Positions 33,832-44,256 of a stretch of 64,000 bases of DNA are shown piece by piece. Source of the stretch: Phyllosticta citriasiana (taxonomy: Eukaryota > Ascomycota > Dothideomycetes > Botryosphaeriales > Phyllostictaceae); the NCBI GenBank assembly GCA_038021145.1, contig JBBPHT010000006.1:62001-126000 (forward strand), read 5' to 3'. The first letter of the stretch is position 1, and each line of letters opens with the position of its first letter. The notes under the pieces are model-generated. The model saw only the letters and a program-made list of their open reading frames with translations. It was not told the origin of the DNA and made no database searches. The position numbers were made by a program, and so were the translations under genes.

Positions 33832-34134
33832 ATGTGCCACGAATGGACCCGCGTCTGGCAATGCAACCACGGCGCCACCCCCCAAGAAGCCCCCACCCTG
33901 TCCCTCTGCACCCTCGGCAAACTCAACCTCGCCGACCTCGCCGCCTGCGACCCGAACTGCAACCCCGCCGCGCGCGACACGCAGATGCGCGCCGCGTGCG
34001 CATACATCGAGGATGTGAGGATCTTGCAGGAGGGATGGTGCAGACGGTGTCAGGAGGAGAGGAGGCGCGATCCCAAGGCTTTTGAGGCGAGGGAACTTTG
34101 TTGGAAGGATGAGAGGCCGGGCAGTTTTTTGTAG
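33832..34134 (+). CDS. Small Cys-rich protein, MCxxxxxxxxCxH start
   Basis: Single open frame of 100 codons with a good context (acaaccATGTGCC). It starts MCHEWTRVWQCNHG and has further cysteines in LSLCTLG, ACDPNCNPAA, AACAY, GWCRRCQEE and ELCWKD, eleven in all, spaced like a small metal-binding or disulfide-rich fold. No signal peptide is seen, so a cytoplasmic zinc-binding role is more likely than secretion. It resembles the N-terminus of the protein at 15774-16424. Base composition of the frame is GC-rich like the other genes. Function unknown. Confidence 0.65.
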   Translation: MCHEWTRVWQCNHGATPQEAPTLSLCTLGKLNLADLAACDPNCNPAARDTQMRAACAYIEDVRILQEGWCRRCQEERRRDPKAFEARELCWKDERPGSFL

Positions 34135-35006
34135 GGATGGTGAGGTGTTGAAGGGGCGGGTTTTCGGGTTTTGTTCTTGCCATGGTTGGTTTTGGAGTTG
34201 GTTTTTTTTTTTTCTTTTTTTTTCTTTTTTTTTTTTTAAAAAAAAAGAGCATTTGCGTGGTTGGGGTTGGGCATGGCATGGCATGGCATGGCATGGCATC
34301 TGTTTACAACGATTGCCCGATTTAATGACGGCAGCCAGGAGTAACGAAAAGTGGACGGATGGACGGGACGGAAGGACGGCATCGCATGGCATGATGGCAC
34401 AGCATGATGTAGTACGGCAAACGGTTCGGCAGCATTTGCGACCAAGAAACGACAAACACAAACACACACACACACACACACACACACCCAGAAATTGCTC
34501 GGATAGCTACCTAGCTTCTAACGTAAAGCGTAATGACAATCATGAGTTTCGACACCAAGGAGCAGCACATCATGCGGTGGAGAGAAATGAGATGTCCTGG
34601 TGCTGCCGCTGTGTAATGGGGATTTTTACTGTATGGCTACAGGCGAGAGGTTGGGAGAATTCGTCAGCTAATACATGTATGGTTGCGCCCACCTACATGG
34701 GGAGCAGTCGTTAGGTCACCAAGCAGCTAGTTTCGTGGCGTGTCAACTCGTTCGATACCTCCCGTGTCTGGGTAATCAGCATGCGCGTGCAGTGCCTGAT
34801 CAGCACGTTCAGCTTACCAGCACGTCGGGAAGAAATAGTATGGGGCGTCTATGCTGTTTGGCAGGAAGACCGTAAAGACTTTGATCCTGGAGCCAACTGA
34901 AGAGTCAGAAGTGGTCAAGAGTGGGTTGGAAACTCAAGTGCCTTCATACTCGAAATCAAGCCTATTTTTGAGGGGAGAGAGGTGCTGAAATCCATCTCAT
35001 CCAGTC
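34135..35006. other. Intergenic region between convergent genes
   Basis: Contains T- and A-runs at about 34201-34248, (GGCAT)n at about 34270-34299 and (CA)n at about 34459-34488. No gene recognised. Confidence 0.5.
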
Positions 35007-36812
35007 CTACAACTCCTTTCCACCCTCACCCTCCGTGCCCGCCTCCGCTGCCGCATCTCCATCCACATTCACAACTCTCGCCCCCTTTCCCTCGACCCAC
35101 CCGTCCACAATGAGTTTAGCGACATTCCGCCCCATGAGCGCGCTCGTCTCCATGGTCGAGATGAAGCCTTCAATGCCGCCCGTATACCACAGTCCACCAC
35201 CAGCGCCACCTCGATCGCAGCCATCAAGACACACATCATCAAACGAGACGCGGGGCGACTCATAGGGATACGACTGCCAAACCTTGCGGTAGATCCACGA
35301 GACATCGCGCTCACTGATGCCCTCATCAACAGGCGGCGGCGGCAAGTCAAACAGCCGCGACAACCACGCGTCGTCGGCCGGCTTCGGGCTGAAGATCTTG
35401 TACAGATACTCTCTGCGGCCCGTGTGCGGATTCGTGGCGCGCCGCAGCGTGCTGATGCTGAAGAAGCCGGCCGGTCCGGCGAATTGACGGTCCTTGGGCC
35501 CGTCGGGGCGCACGTCCGGTGGCAGCGTCGTCAGAACGACGGAGGGGACGGGCCCGTCGGCGGGCGTGAGCGCGAAGTAGGACGGCGAGAGGCGGTGCGG
35601 CGACGACAGCAGCGTCACGTGCAGCGTTACGAAGGGTAGGTCGGCCGGCTCCTGCTCCGGCTTCGGCGTGAGTGTGATGTTGGATTGGTGGTACGGGGCG
35701 GCGAGGATGACGGTGTCGAAGTGCTCCGGCGCCAGCGTTTGGTCGGATGTCGTTTTGGGGATGAGGGTGTAGGTCGAGTCGGACTGTTTTGTCAGGGCGG
35801 AGACGGACGTGTTGAGCCGTGTTGAGAGATTCGGGGTAGAGGATAGGAAAGATGAGAAGATGCGCCAGTTGCCGCCCGGCACAGATTTGGCGCCGTCGGT
35901 GGCCATGCAGACCATGGTGATGAGGCCATTGATGAGCGGGAGGTTCTGGGCGTAGTTGACGCGGGTGCTGGGCTTGTCAGTTGAATTCTCAAAATATCAG
36001 AATTAGACATACCTCGCCTGCACCACCTCCTCCGCGAACAAACCTCCAGCGCCATTCTCCTTCAAGAAAGCCTCTCCAGTCATGGCCACGGGCCTGACCA
36101 GTCCCAGCTCCATCGCCTTGTCCGTCAAGCTCCTCCACGGAAAATGCGGCTCCTCGTACATTTTCAAAAACTGGCCCACCGTCTGGCTCATCAGCCGCTT
36201 GGTCCTGATCGGCGCCAACCCGTACTTCCACAGCATTTTGAGCGTATCCCACCATCCCAGCTCGTCGTCCCCGCGGAACACAAATTCGCGTCCATTCCAG
36301 ATGCCCACATAGTCCCCATCGTCGTCGTCATCGTCCTGTTCCTCCTCTTTGTCGTCCGTGGCAGCGTTTGTTTTCGTCAGCCCCAAGTCCGGCGTCGCGA
36401 CCGTCAGGTTGAAGCGTTGCACCGCCTCCATCAGGATGTGGTTGACCTTGACAAATATGCTGGCGCCCAGCTCGACGGGTTGCAACGGGTCGTCCCACGC
36501 GTGGACCGTCGTCGAGCGCCCGCCCACGTACGCCGAGCGCTCAAACACGGTGATGTTGGTCGTGATGCCCGCCATCGAGGCATATTGGGACAGATGGTAG
36601 GCAGCGGATGAGCCCGCGGCGCCGGCTCCTGGTATTGAGCGTTAGTTGATAGTTGTTGATGGGAGAGAGATGCTTCTACCTATGATGGCAATGGTTTTTA
36701 CCGGTCCATCGAGTATGGAAAGGTGTTCTTGATGATCAGTAGGCGTTTGCGAGCTTGAGGAAGAAAGTGGCAGCGTCAAGGTCAAGGCCGCCAAAAGAGA
36801 GTTCCGCAGCAT
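35007..36812 (-). CDS. Prenylcysteine oxidase (PCYOX1-like)
   Basis: Three exons (36812-36680, 36628-36013, 35967-35007) give 569 residues. A signal peptide is clear (MLRNSLLAALTLTLPLSS). The first splice creates the FAD motif IIGAGAAGSSAAYHL, and VFERSAYVGGRSTTVHAW follows as in flavin amine-oxidase folds. Later family segments are VELGASIFVKVNHIL, RVNYAQNLPLING and the C-terminal LWYTGGIEGFISTMETSALMG. The enzyme cleaves the thioether of prenylcysteine released from degraded prenylated proteins, giving cysteine, a prenyl aldehyde and H2O2, in lysosome/vacuole. An acidic insert (KEEEQDDDDDDGD) at about residues 133-145 is unusual and probably a surface loop. The second intron uses a CAG six bases after a nearby AAG; only the CAG keeps the frame. 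Confidence 0.9.
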
Positions 36813-37164
36813 GTTGGAGCTGTGGGGTGACGGAGCTGAGCTAGGGAGCTGCACTGTTAACAGCTAGTAGCCGTGGGAGCTTACAAAGCTACGAAAAAAT
36901 AGTCCGGAAACTCTATTGAATAAATCAACTAGTTTCGACATATGCCAAAGAGAACAATGTCAAGACAACGAGATGCAAACGGGTTGTTGTTGTCTGCAGC
37001 CACGAGTCATGTCCTTGGGAGCTGGTGCACGGACAGGGCATGGAGCACGTCAGATGAAGATGCAGTCCATCAGTCTCTTGAAAATAATAACATTGACTCG
37101 TCTCAACACACGCCTGTATCCGCCCACCCGCTATGTATAGCTCAAGGAAATCGTCTTGGTATTT
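36813..37164. other. Intergenic region between prenylcysteine oxidase and VPS4
   Basis: 352 bp holding the promoter of the oxidase gene and the 3' region of VPS4. No gene seen. Confidence 0.6.
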
Positions 37165-38551
37165 TCATGCGCCCTCGCTACCAAACTCCAGTGTCCAGTC
37201 TGCATTCTTCTTGAGGTCATCCTGGCTGACGGTTGGTCTCGAGCTCTTGATGGCCTTGATAAAGTCTTTGAGCATCAGCGGAGGCTCCAAGAGTTGGTCC
37301 GATTCGACGTCTGTCCACGTCATTTCCATGGCCGCACTGTCGCCCGGCGAACAAGGCGTGAGTTTTTCTTGTCCATCCACGAGGACCTGCACCAAGTCAG
37401 TCACGAGCTTTTTGTAAGTCTCCTTCTCACCTTTTTGTAGTGTGTTGCAGTCTGAATCTTCCTCACAGGCTGCATCAGAGCGTCCTGCACAGCGATACTT
37501 ATGTCGCTGCCAGAGTAGCCTTCGCTCAACCTTCCCAGCTCCTTGAAATCCTCGGGCTTGAGCGAGCATGGCGTTGAGCCGACGGCCAGCTCAAACATCT
37601 TCATCCTGGCCGGCAGATCCGGCAAGCTAATATGCACGCGTCTTTGGAAACGTCGCCGAATGGCCGCGTCCAGTTGCCAAGGAATGTTTGTGGCACCGAG
37701 AATGAGCACGCCCTTGGAGTCCTTGCCAACACCGTCCATCTGAACCAGCAGTTCCGTCTTGATACGCCGTGAAGCCTCCGACTCGCCCTCGCCGCGAGGA
37801 CCGCACAGGGCGTCGATTTCATCAATGAAGATGATTGACGGCTTGTTCTCTCGTGCCATGTTGAAGAGTTGCTTGACGAGCCTGTCCAGATCAGCGGCAA
37901 TCCTCCAGGGAATTTGCAGACCAACCTTTCACTCTCTCCCATCCATTTCGAAACCAAGTCGGAGCTGCTGACGCTAAAGAATGTGCTATTCGCCTCGGTG
38001 GCCACCGCCTTGGCGAGATAACTCTTACCGGTACCTGGAGGTCCGTAGAGCAGGATGCCCTTCCACGGCTGTCTCTTGCCCGTAAAGAGATGTGGAAACT
38101 TGATGGGTAATATCACGGCCTCCTTGAGCGCCTCCTTTGCTTGCTCCAAGCCTGCCACGTCCTCCCACTTGATGTTTGGCTTCTCGCTCAAGATTGCACC
38201 CGCCAACGCGCCCCTCAACTTCTTGCTGTCGGCATCCTCCTCATCATCCCCGCTCTTGCCACTGCCTCCGGCGACCTTGCCATTTGACCCTACTGCGCTC
38301 GGCTTCCGCTTGTTATCCGTGTCGTTTTGCGCCAGGTGGTTCTTGAGCGCCTCGGCGCGCTCCATGTACTCGCCGACCTTGTTGCGAATCATTTCCTTGG
38401 TCTTTGCATTCTTCTCCCACTTGAGCGCCAGCATGAACAGCTCGAGGGCCCGGTAGTAGAGCTCGTACGCCTCCTTGTAGTTGCCATTTGTGTCCGTCTC
38501 GATTGCCTTTTTGACGGTATCGATTCCCCGGCCCAAAAAGTCGGAACTCAT
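37165..38551 (-). CDS. VPS4: Vacuolar protein sorting ATPase Vps4
   Basis: Three exons (38551-37926, 37881-37431, 37386-37165) give 432 residues, the normal Vps4 length. The N-terminal MIT domain (about 1-75) binds ESCRT-III tails. A Lys/Asp/Gly-rich linker leads to the AAA module with Walker A GPPGTGKS (170-177), Walker B IIFIDEID (225-232), the GAT-N sensor region and RRRFQRR arginine finger. The C-terminal part includes the beta domain and the final helix (DDLKKNADWTLEFGSEGA). The ATPase disassembles ESCRT-III on endosomes. The first intron uses GTTGGT; the alternative read-through is frameshifted, so the intron is needed. Head-to-head with prefoldin 6. Confidence 0.97.
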
Positions 38552-38964
38552 GGTGGAGGGGGTTTGGAAACGTGCAGGAGCTGCAGGTTGCGCGTGAGGG
38601 CTGACGATGGAGCGACGGCGGTGTTTGTCAAGTCAAAGCTCGTGGTGCTCGTGGATCTCGTTGTCGAGGGCAACAGGCGGGCGCTATCGGTCGCGGACGA
38701 CGTATGGCGATTGGCTGGCGGCGGTGAACAGCACCTCGGAAGTCTTGGGAAAAAGACAAAGCCACTAGAGACAAAAAGTCTGCCAATCAACAAGGTAGAA
38801 TGCGACGGTGAGGGCGGCGACAAGGTGTTGCGGTCCGTGGGGGACGAGGCTCGAGGTGCGCCAAGCGGTCCGGCCAATGGCGCCCATCCCGCCAATTCAC
38901 CCGCCAAACTTGCACTCACGACAGAACTCACTCCTCCACCATTCCAGAATCACCCATCGCGGCC
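38552..38964. promoter_or_regulatory. Divergent promoter between VPS4 and prefoldin 6
   Basis: 413 bp between two housekeeping start codons; probably shared. No TATA box is evident. Confidence 0.5.
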
Positions 38965-39534
38965 ATGGCGGAGCAGCAGAAACAGCTCCAAGATCTCACT
39001 GACGAGTTTACCACGCTCCAGACTGGTACGTCCATCAGCGCCCTCAGAAGACGGCCTCCTAACGCTAGCCAGAGCTCCAAACTATTGTCGACGGTCGCCA
39101 GAAGCTCGAATCGCAGCAACAAGAAAACCAGGGCGTGCAGGCCGTGAGTCGACACTAGCAGGGAATCGACCGGCATCTCATACTTTTATCTAGGAACTCG
39201 ACAAGATTCCCAGCGACGCCAATGTTTACAAACTCGTCGGACTAGTGCTGTTGAAGCAGGACAAGGGAGAGGCAGAAATGGCCGTCAAGGGCCGCTTGGA
39301 GTTTATTGAAAAGGAAATGTGTGTATACGGGAACACATCTCTTCAGACTGGGGACTAAGACATCACAGCAAGCGCATCGAAAAGCAGATTGGCGAGGTTC
39401 AGGAGAAGAGCGAAAGGAAGAAGATGGATGTACGTCTTCCTGTTCCCAAGCCCGAGGCAGCATCTGACAAACTGCAGATAATCACGCTTCAGACACAAAT
39501 GCAACAGCTGGCTCAGCCGCAGGCAGCTTCGTGA
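38965..39534 (+). CDS. YKE2: Prefoldin subunit 6
   Basis: Five small exons (38965-39025, 39073-39143, 39194-39318, 39369-39429, 39478-39534) give 124 residues, the usual length. Two long helices predicted to form the coiled coil flank the beta-type prefoldin core VYKLVGLVLLKQDK and RLEFIEKEIKRIEKQI. The first intron must end at the CAG before agctcc to keep frame. The protein is part of the hexameric chaperone that hands unfolded actin and tubulin to the CCT chaperonin. Intron density is high for so short a gene (four introns in 570 bp), as often seen in conserved small fungal genes. Confidence 0.93.
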
Positions 39535-39975
39535 GTCGAAATTGGCCATTCATCTCTCACAGTGCTGCAATCACCAAGACCGCCCAGAGCCAGCGTCATC
39601 ACATTGTAGCAAATGCTGATGGACGATCCGAAACCGAGCATTATAACTGTGCGACCATGGTCCACCGAGGCAGGCGTGAAGGGGCAGGCATCTGCTTGTC
39701 TCATAACCGCAGCCAAGCTCATCAGCTCTCGTGTCTTTGCGCGAAACCCTTGGCATGATCCCTGGACCACTCCCGTAACTTGTCCAGTTCGGGTACTTCC
39801 TTCCATTCGTCTGCTAGATTTCATCATCCCGAGGTTTCACTATTAATATACGCAAAACTCGGTCTATAGGCGTGGTTTGTCAGGATGAGCGCAATGAAGG
39901 GCGATACCCAGTATATATTTTCTTCTCTAATATCTCTCTCATTCCTCTTTCATCGGATCTGTCTTTACCGTCATC
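39535..39975. promoter_or_regulatory. Promoter region of the sulfotransferase-like gene
   Basis: 441 bp with a TATA-like agtatatat at about 39910-39918 followed by a pyrimidine-rich leader directly before the ATG at 39976. No gene seen. Confidence 0.45.
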
Positions 39976-40837
39976 ATGGCCGAAGAGAAGGAGCCCGTCA
40001 AGCGTGTTGTGCCAATGAAGGTGCTGGTACTGGGTGTTTCCCGGACTGGCACCTCTTCGACCCGGGAGGCGCTCAAGATCCTCGGGTTTAGGGATGTGTA
40101 CGACTACGACTACATGACATGGCACTGGGGCCAAGCCGAGTTGTGGTGCAAAGCAATCCGAGCCAAATGGGAAGGAGGACCTCCAATGACTGAAGACGAT
40201 TGGAACACGCTCTTGGGACGCTGTCGGGCGGTCGTGGACAACCCGGGCAATCTGTTTGGCAAGGAGTTGGCCGAGGTCTATCCCAACGCAAAAGTAACTA
40301 TGTTGATTTCTCTCGAGGCCTCGTGCTGACCACTGACAGATTGTCCTCAACGTCCGCGACAATGCAGATGTGTGGTGGAAATCGTTCAGCGCAACCATCT
40401 ACCGGAACGTCTCGCATCATTATAAGAACCCGTCGCTCCTCACTCGCTACATCCACCACGTCAATCCTCATCCCGAATGGCACAAGTGGGACGATTTGAA
40501 CAGACTCATGGTCAAGTACGGCGCTACGCAGGGCAAACATTACTACGACGAGCACAACGAACGCGTCAAGAGAGAAGTGCCCAACGACAGACTGCTCGTG
40601 TGGAACGTCAAGCAGGGATGGGGACCATTGTGTAAGCATTTGGAGCGCGATGTCCCGGATCAAGAGTTCCCACACGTCTATGAGACCAAGGACTACCAGG
40701 ACAAGGCGCAGTACGTGTGGCGGTTGCTCTACTGGATGGCGTTTTGGCACACGTTTTGGACCGGCGTCTTCTTTTGCGGCGTGGGAGTGATTCTTTACTT
40801 GGTGGCTGCACTCTTCAGACGGATGATTGGCGTCTAA
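39976..40837 (+). CDS. Sulfotransferase-like P-loop protein, C-terminal membrane anchor
   Basis: Two exons (39976-40293, 40340-40837) give 271 residues. MKVLVLGVSRTGTSSTREAL near the N-terminus (about 14-33) is the PAPS-binding P-loop of the fungal sulfotransferase family (Pfam Sulfotransfer_4 type). IVLNVRDNADVWWKSF matches the second, 3'-phosphate-binding block with the conserved Arg-Asp. A C-terminal hydrophobic segment (about 245-268) forms a likely tail anchor, as in many members. The substrate is unknown and activity in this family is rarely shown. It ends only 80 bp from the 3' end of the NRPS-like gene, tail to tail. Confidence 0.85.
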
Positions 40838-40917
40838 CACATTTTGAATGTACGAAGAAGACATCTTTGAGCTAATCACATCGTAGAAAATTCATAAGAC
40901 GCCGCATTACAAACCAT

Positions 40918-43900
40918 CTACTGCTTCCAACCCTCCTTCACAAAGTAGCTAACCATCTTCTTCACGAGCTCCTTACCAGTCGCCGGCAACTGAGCCATAG
41001 TCGACGACCACTCCCTCGCCCTCTCCGTCGCCCACTCAACCTCCAACTCCTTCTTCTCGCCCTTCATCTGCTGCTCCCAGAATCCCAACAACTTAATAGA
41101 CGGATTCTTAGCCGGATCGCTCTCCGACTTGCGCAACCGCTCCAGCCACTCGCCCGCCGACACGGTTTCGAACCGCAACCCGCACTCGCGCAGCATGGGC
41201 AGCAAGTCGCGCGTCCAATGCATCTTGTGCGGGTTATTAACGTTGTAGATGGCGGAGGGCGCCTCCTCGTCTTCCTTCCCCACCACGCCCACCTCGACAA
41301 ACGCGCGCGCCACGTCGTCGACCGGCAGCCAGCGTACCTCGTCGTCGAGCGCGGGCAGCGCCCCCAGTGATGTCGCCGTCCGCAGCATCAGCGGCACTGC
41401 CTCCCGCGTGTTCCAGACGCCCTCGCGCGTGTCTCCTACGATTTGTCCGACGCGCAGCACGCGCGCGCGCAGGCTGGGCACTTGCCGCGCCGCGTTGACA
41501 CACATGTGCTCGGTGACGAGTTTGGACTGGCCGTACCCCATATCAATGGCGGCGGCCGGGCTGGGCGGCAGTTCTTCGTCGACGCGCAGCGTGCCGGACG
41601 ACTGGTTCTTGACGGCCGCCAGGTTGCCGACGACGCTGACGCTGCTGGCGAAGGTGAAGCGGGCGGCGCGCGCGCTGCGGGCGGACAGCTCGAGCAGTCG
41701 CCGCACGCCGCCGACGTTTTCGGCTTCGAAGGAGCGCAGAGCGACGGTGAAGTTGACGGCCCACCCGATGGCTAGCACGTGGCTGACTTTCTGTTCGATT
41801 TGCTTCAGGGTATCGGCGTCGAGGCCGAGGTCGTCGCGCGAGAGGTCGGAGGGGAGAGGCGCCAGTTTGGCGTGTGCGGCGGCGGGAAGTGCGAGGTGCC
41901 GCTCCTTGAAGGAGTCGGAGAGGCGCGTTGATGCGTGCGAGGGCGACTGTGCGCGGATGAGGCAGTACACGCGCGTGACGGATGGGAGAGAGGCGAGTTG
42001 TGCGGCGATGTGGGCGCCGAGGGAGCCGGTGGCCCCGGTGAGTAGGACGACGTGCCCCTTTTCGATGGAGGACGCGGCGGTGCCGTTTGTCTGCTTCGTT
42101 GGCAGCGGCGTCGAGTAGCGGGCTATCATGGCATCCATCTCTGCAATCTTTGACGCTGGGATGCCGGCAATGGTCTTTGCCGCGGACGGAAACGAGGAGG
42201 TATCGGTGCGCAGCGAATACAGGTGCTGGGCCAGCGCCGCGATGCTCGGGTACTCAAAGACGACGTTGAGGCCCAGCTGCTTGCTGCCGGTGTCGAGGTG
42301 CTTGATGAGGGCCGTCCGCAGCCTGGCCGTCTGCAATGAGTCCATGCCGAGTGCGAAGAAGTCGGCGTCATCACTCAACTCCGCTGTCTTGTTCGTCACG
42401 GCAACGACCTGCTTGCGGATAAAGTCGCGCAATTCGGGCTCTGACAGCGCCAGCGTCCCCGTCGCCGCGTCCTCGTACATGGCATCGATCTCAGCGGCAA
42501 ACTGCTTGTAGAACGGCTGCCTAATCACTGTTCCTTTGTCTGTGCACCGACATTGCGTCCCTGCTGGCAGCATGAGCACCATGTCGCGGTCAATCTTGGC
42601 GTACGCCGGCAGCGCGTTGTGCGCGGGCTCGATGACGGTGAAGACATCATCGAGAATCTCGTCCCTCGACTTGCCCTTCGCATCGCTCGTCAAAACCACG
42701 GCGAGCCCCAGTCGATCACGGCCAGCGCCAAACATGAGGGCGTGGGCGACAAAGCGGCTCTGGCGTGCGTGGCCTTCAACTTGCAGCGGGTTGGCCTTTT
42801 CGGCGTTGACGAGCGTCAGCGCGTCGTCGATGCGGCAGTAGTACTTCCAAGCGTTGGGGATGCTGGGATGCGGCACAAAGCAGTCTTTGGTGTTGTAATG
42901 TCCATCGGGGCGGTTGGTGAGCATTTTGGATTTCCTGCCGTCTATTGTCAGTTGGTTGAAATGATGTCTTCGATGTGGCGCAGCTTACCATCCGTCTAGG
43001 ACTACCAACTCATATAAGCCCCCTTCGCGGTCTTCAAAGCGCAGGTATGGCACCGCGTCCGTCATGGGGCGCAGATAGTTCCACGCCTTGTCCTCGGGCG
43101 GTCGCTGCGACGACATGATCATGCCCGTCTCAGTCCTGCCAAAAGTCAGTTATCAGCCGCGAGGGAAGAAAAGTATCACTCACGCTCCATAGTGCGCCAT
43201 TAGATTGACGCCTTCGGCCACAAGCTTGTCGCCCAGCGCATCTGGAAAAGGCGAGCCGCCGTAAGTGACAAGTCCGATCTTTTTCAGACACTGCACGCCC
43301 TCGTCCGTCTCAGCCAGCAGATTGAGCGCATACGGCTGGCCAAACAAGATCCCAATGTCGTTATTTTTGATAATTTCAACCAGGTACGGCCGGGTGAGGG
43401 GCAGCTCGGCGTTATAATGGTAGACTGTGCACTTGTTGAAGATGGAGCCGAAGGTGCATCCAGTGCCGAGGGCGTGGAAAAGGGGGCCGAGAATGAGTCC
43501 ACTGGAGAACAGTCCCACGGCGTAGTTGTTCATGCATCCAACCTGGGTCAGGGGAACGGGCTTGGGCAAGCTCGTCGACCCGCTGGAATGAATTATCCAC
43601 ACGACCTGATGCTGCAGCGTCTCTGGATCCAGATGCGGCGTCAGGTTTGTGTCGACGGCGACGTCTGCCACGCTGATGGGCTGCTCGTACTCGGTACGCG
43701 TCACCATTGGGACTACTCGCAGGTCCGGCAATTCTTTTGACAGCGCGCTTGCCGTGTCGCTGAAATTGGCATCGACAAACATGTGCCGCGCTCCCGTGTT
43801 CTTGATCAGTGACGTGTACGCCTCTTGCACGATGCGCGTCGACATGAGCAGGCACGTGTGGCCGAGCTTGGTCAGCGCCAGCATCATCACAAGGTAGTCA

Positions 43901-44256
43901 AACGTCGAGAGGCCGAGCATGGCAACAACGGTGGATTCCTCGGAGGCGGTGCGCCGCGGTGGGAGAATCTCTGCATATTTCTTTGCAATCCGATGCGCAT
44001 ACACGTCGAGTTGGCGGTAAGTGTAGTAAGTGTAGGTTGTGCCCTTCCAGGGGTATGCAATGACGGGAAAGTCAGGGTCGCTCTTAGCTCTGGCCCGAAT
44101 CAGCTCGTCAACGGTGCGCGGGCTGTTTTTTGGAAGCATGACTTTGCTAAAAGAATGACCAAATGGTGACTGCTCCTGGGCTTTTGGAGTGACTTCCACG
44201 GCCGGAGCCGAGAGGGTCGGCTTGGCGGGGACTGACGGTGTGATTGAGGACAACAT
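40918..44256 (-). CDS. NRPS-like reductase, A-T-R domains
   Basis: Three exons (44256-43184, 43135-42989, 42934-40918) give 1078 residues. The adenylation domain (about 40-560) has VVWIIHSSGSTSLPKPVPLT (A3) and AHYGATETG (A5, formed by splicing). The carrier domain has the phosphopantetheine serine in FFALGMDSLQ (about residue 655). The reductase domain starts with VVLLTGATGSLGAH for NAD(P)H and has the catalytic Tyr-Lys pair in YGQSKLVTEHM. The enzyme activates one carboxylic acid, holds it as thioester and releases it as aldehyde or alcohol; no condensation domain is present. Size and layout match fungal aryl- or amino-acid reductases and alpha-aminoadipate reductase relatives. The substrate cannot be read by eye. 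The true ATG is 44254-44256, as the open frame further upstream has no ATG. Confidence 0.93.

Noticed and set aside
38327..39193. 288-codon plus-strand ORF crossing VPS4 and prefoldin 6
   Set aside because: Overlaps the 5' half of VPS4 in antisense and prefoldin 6 out of frame; both real genes have clear motifs.
41249..42118. 289-codon plus-strand ORF opposite the NRPS-like gene
   Set aside because: Antisense shadow of the reductase domain; Ser/Arg-rich composition dictated by the opposite strand.
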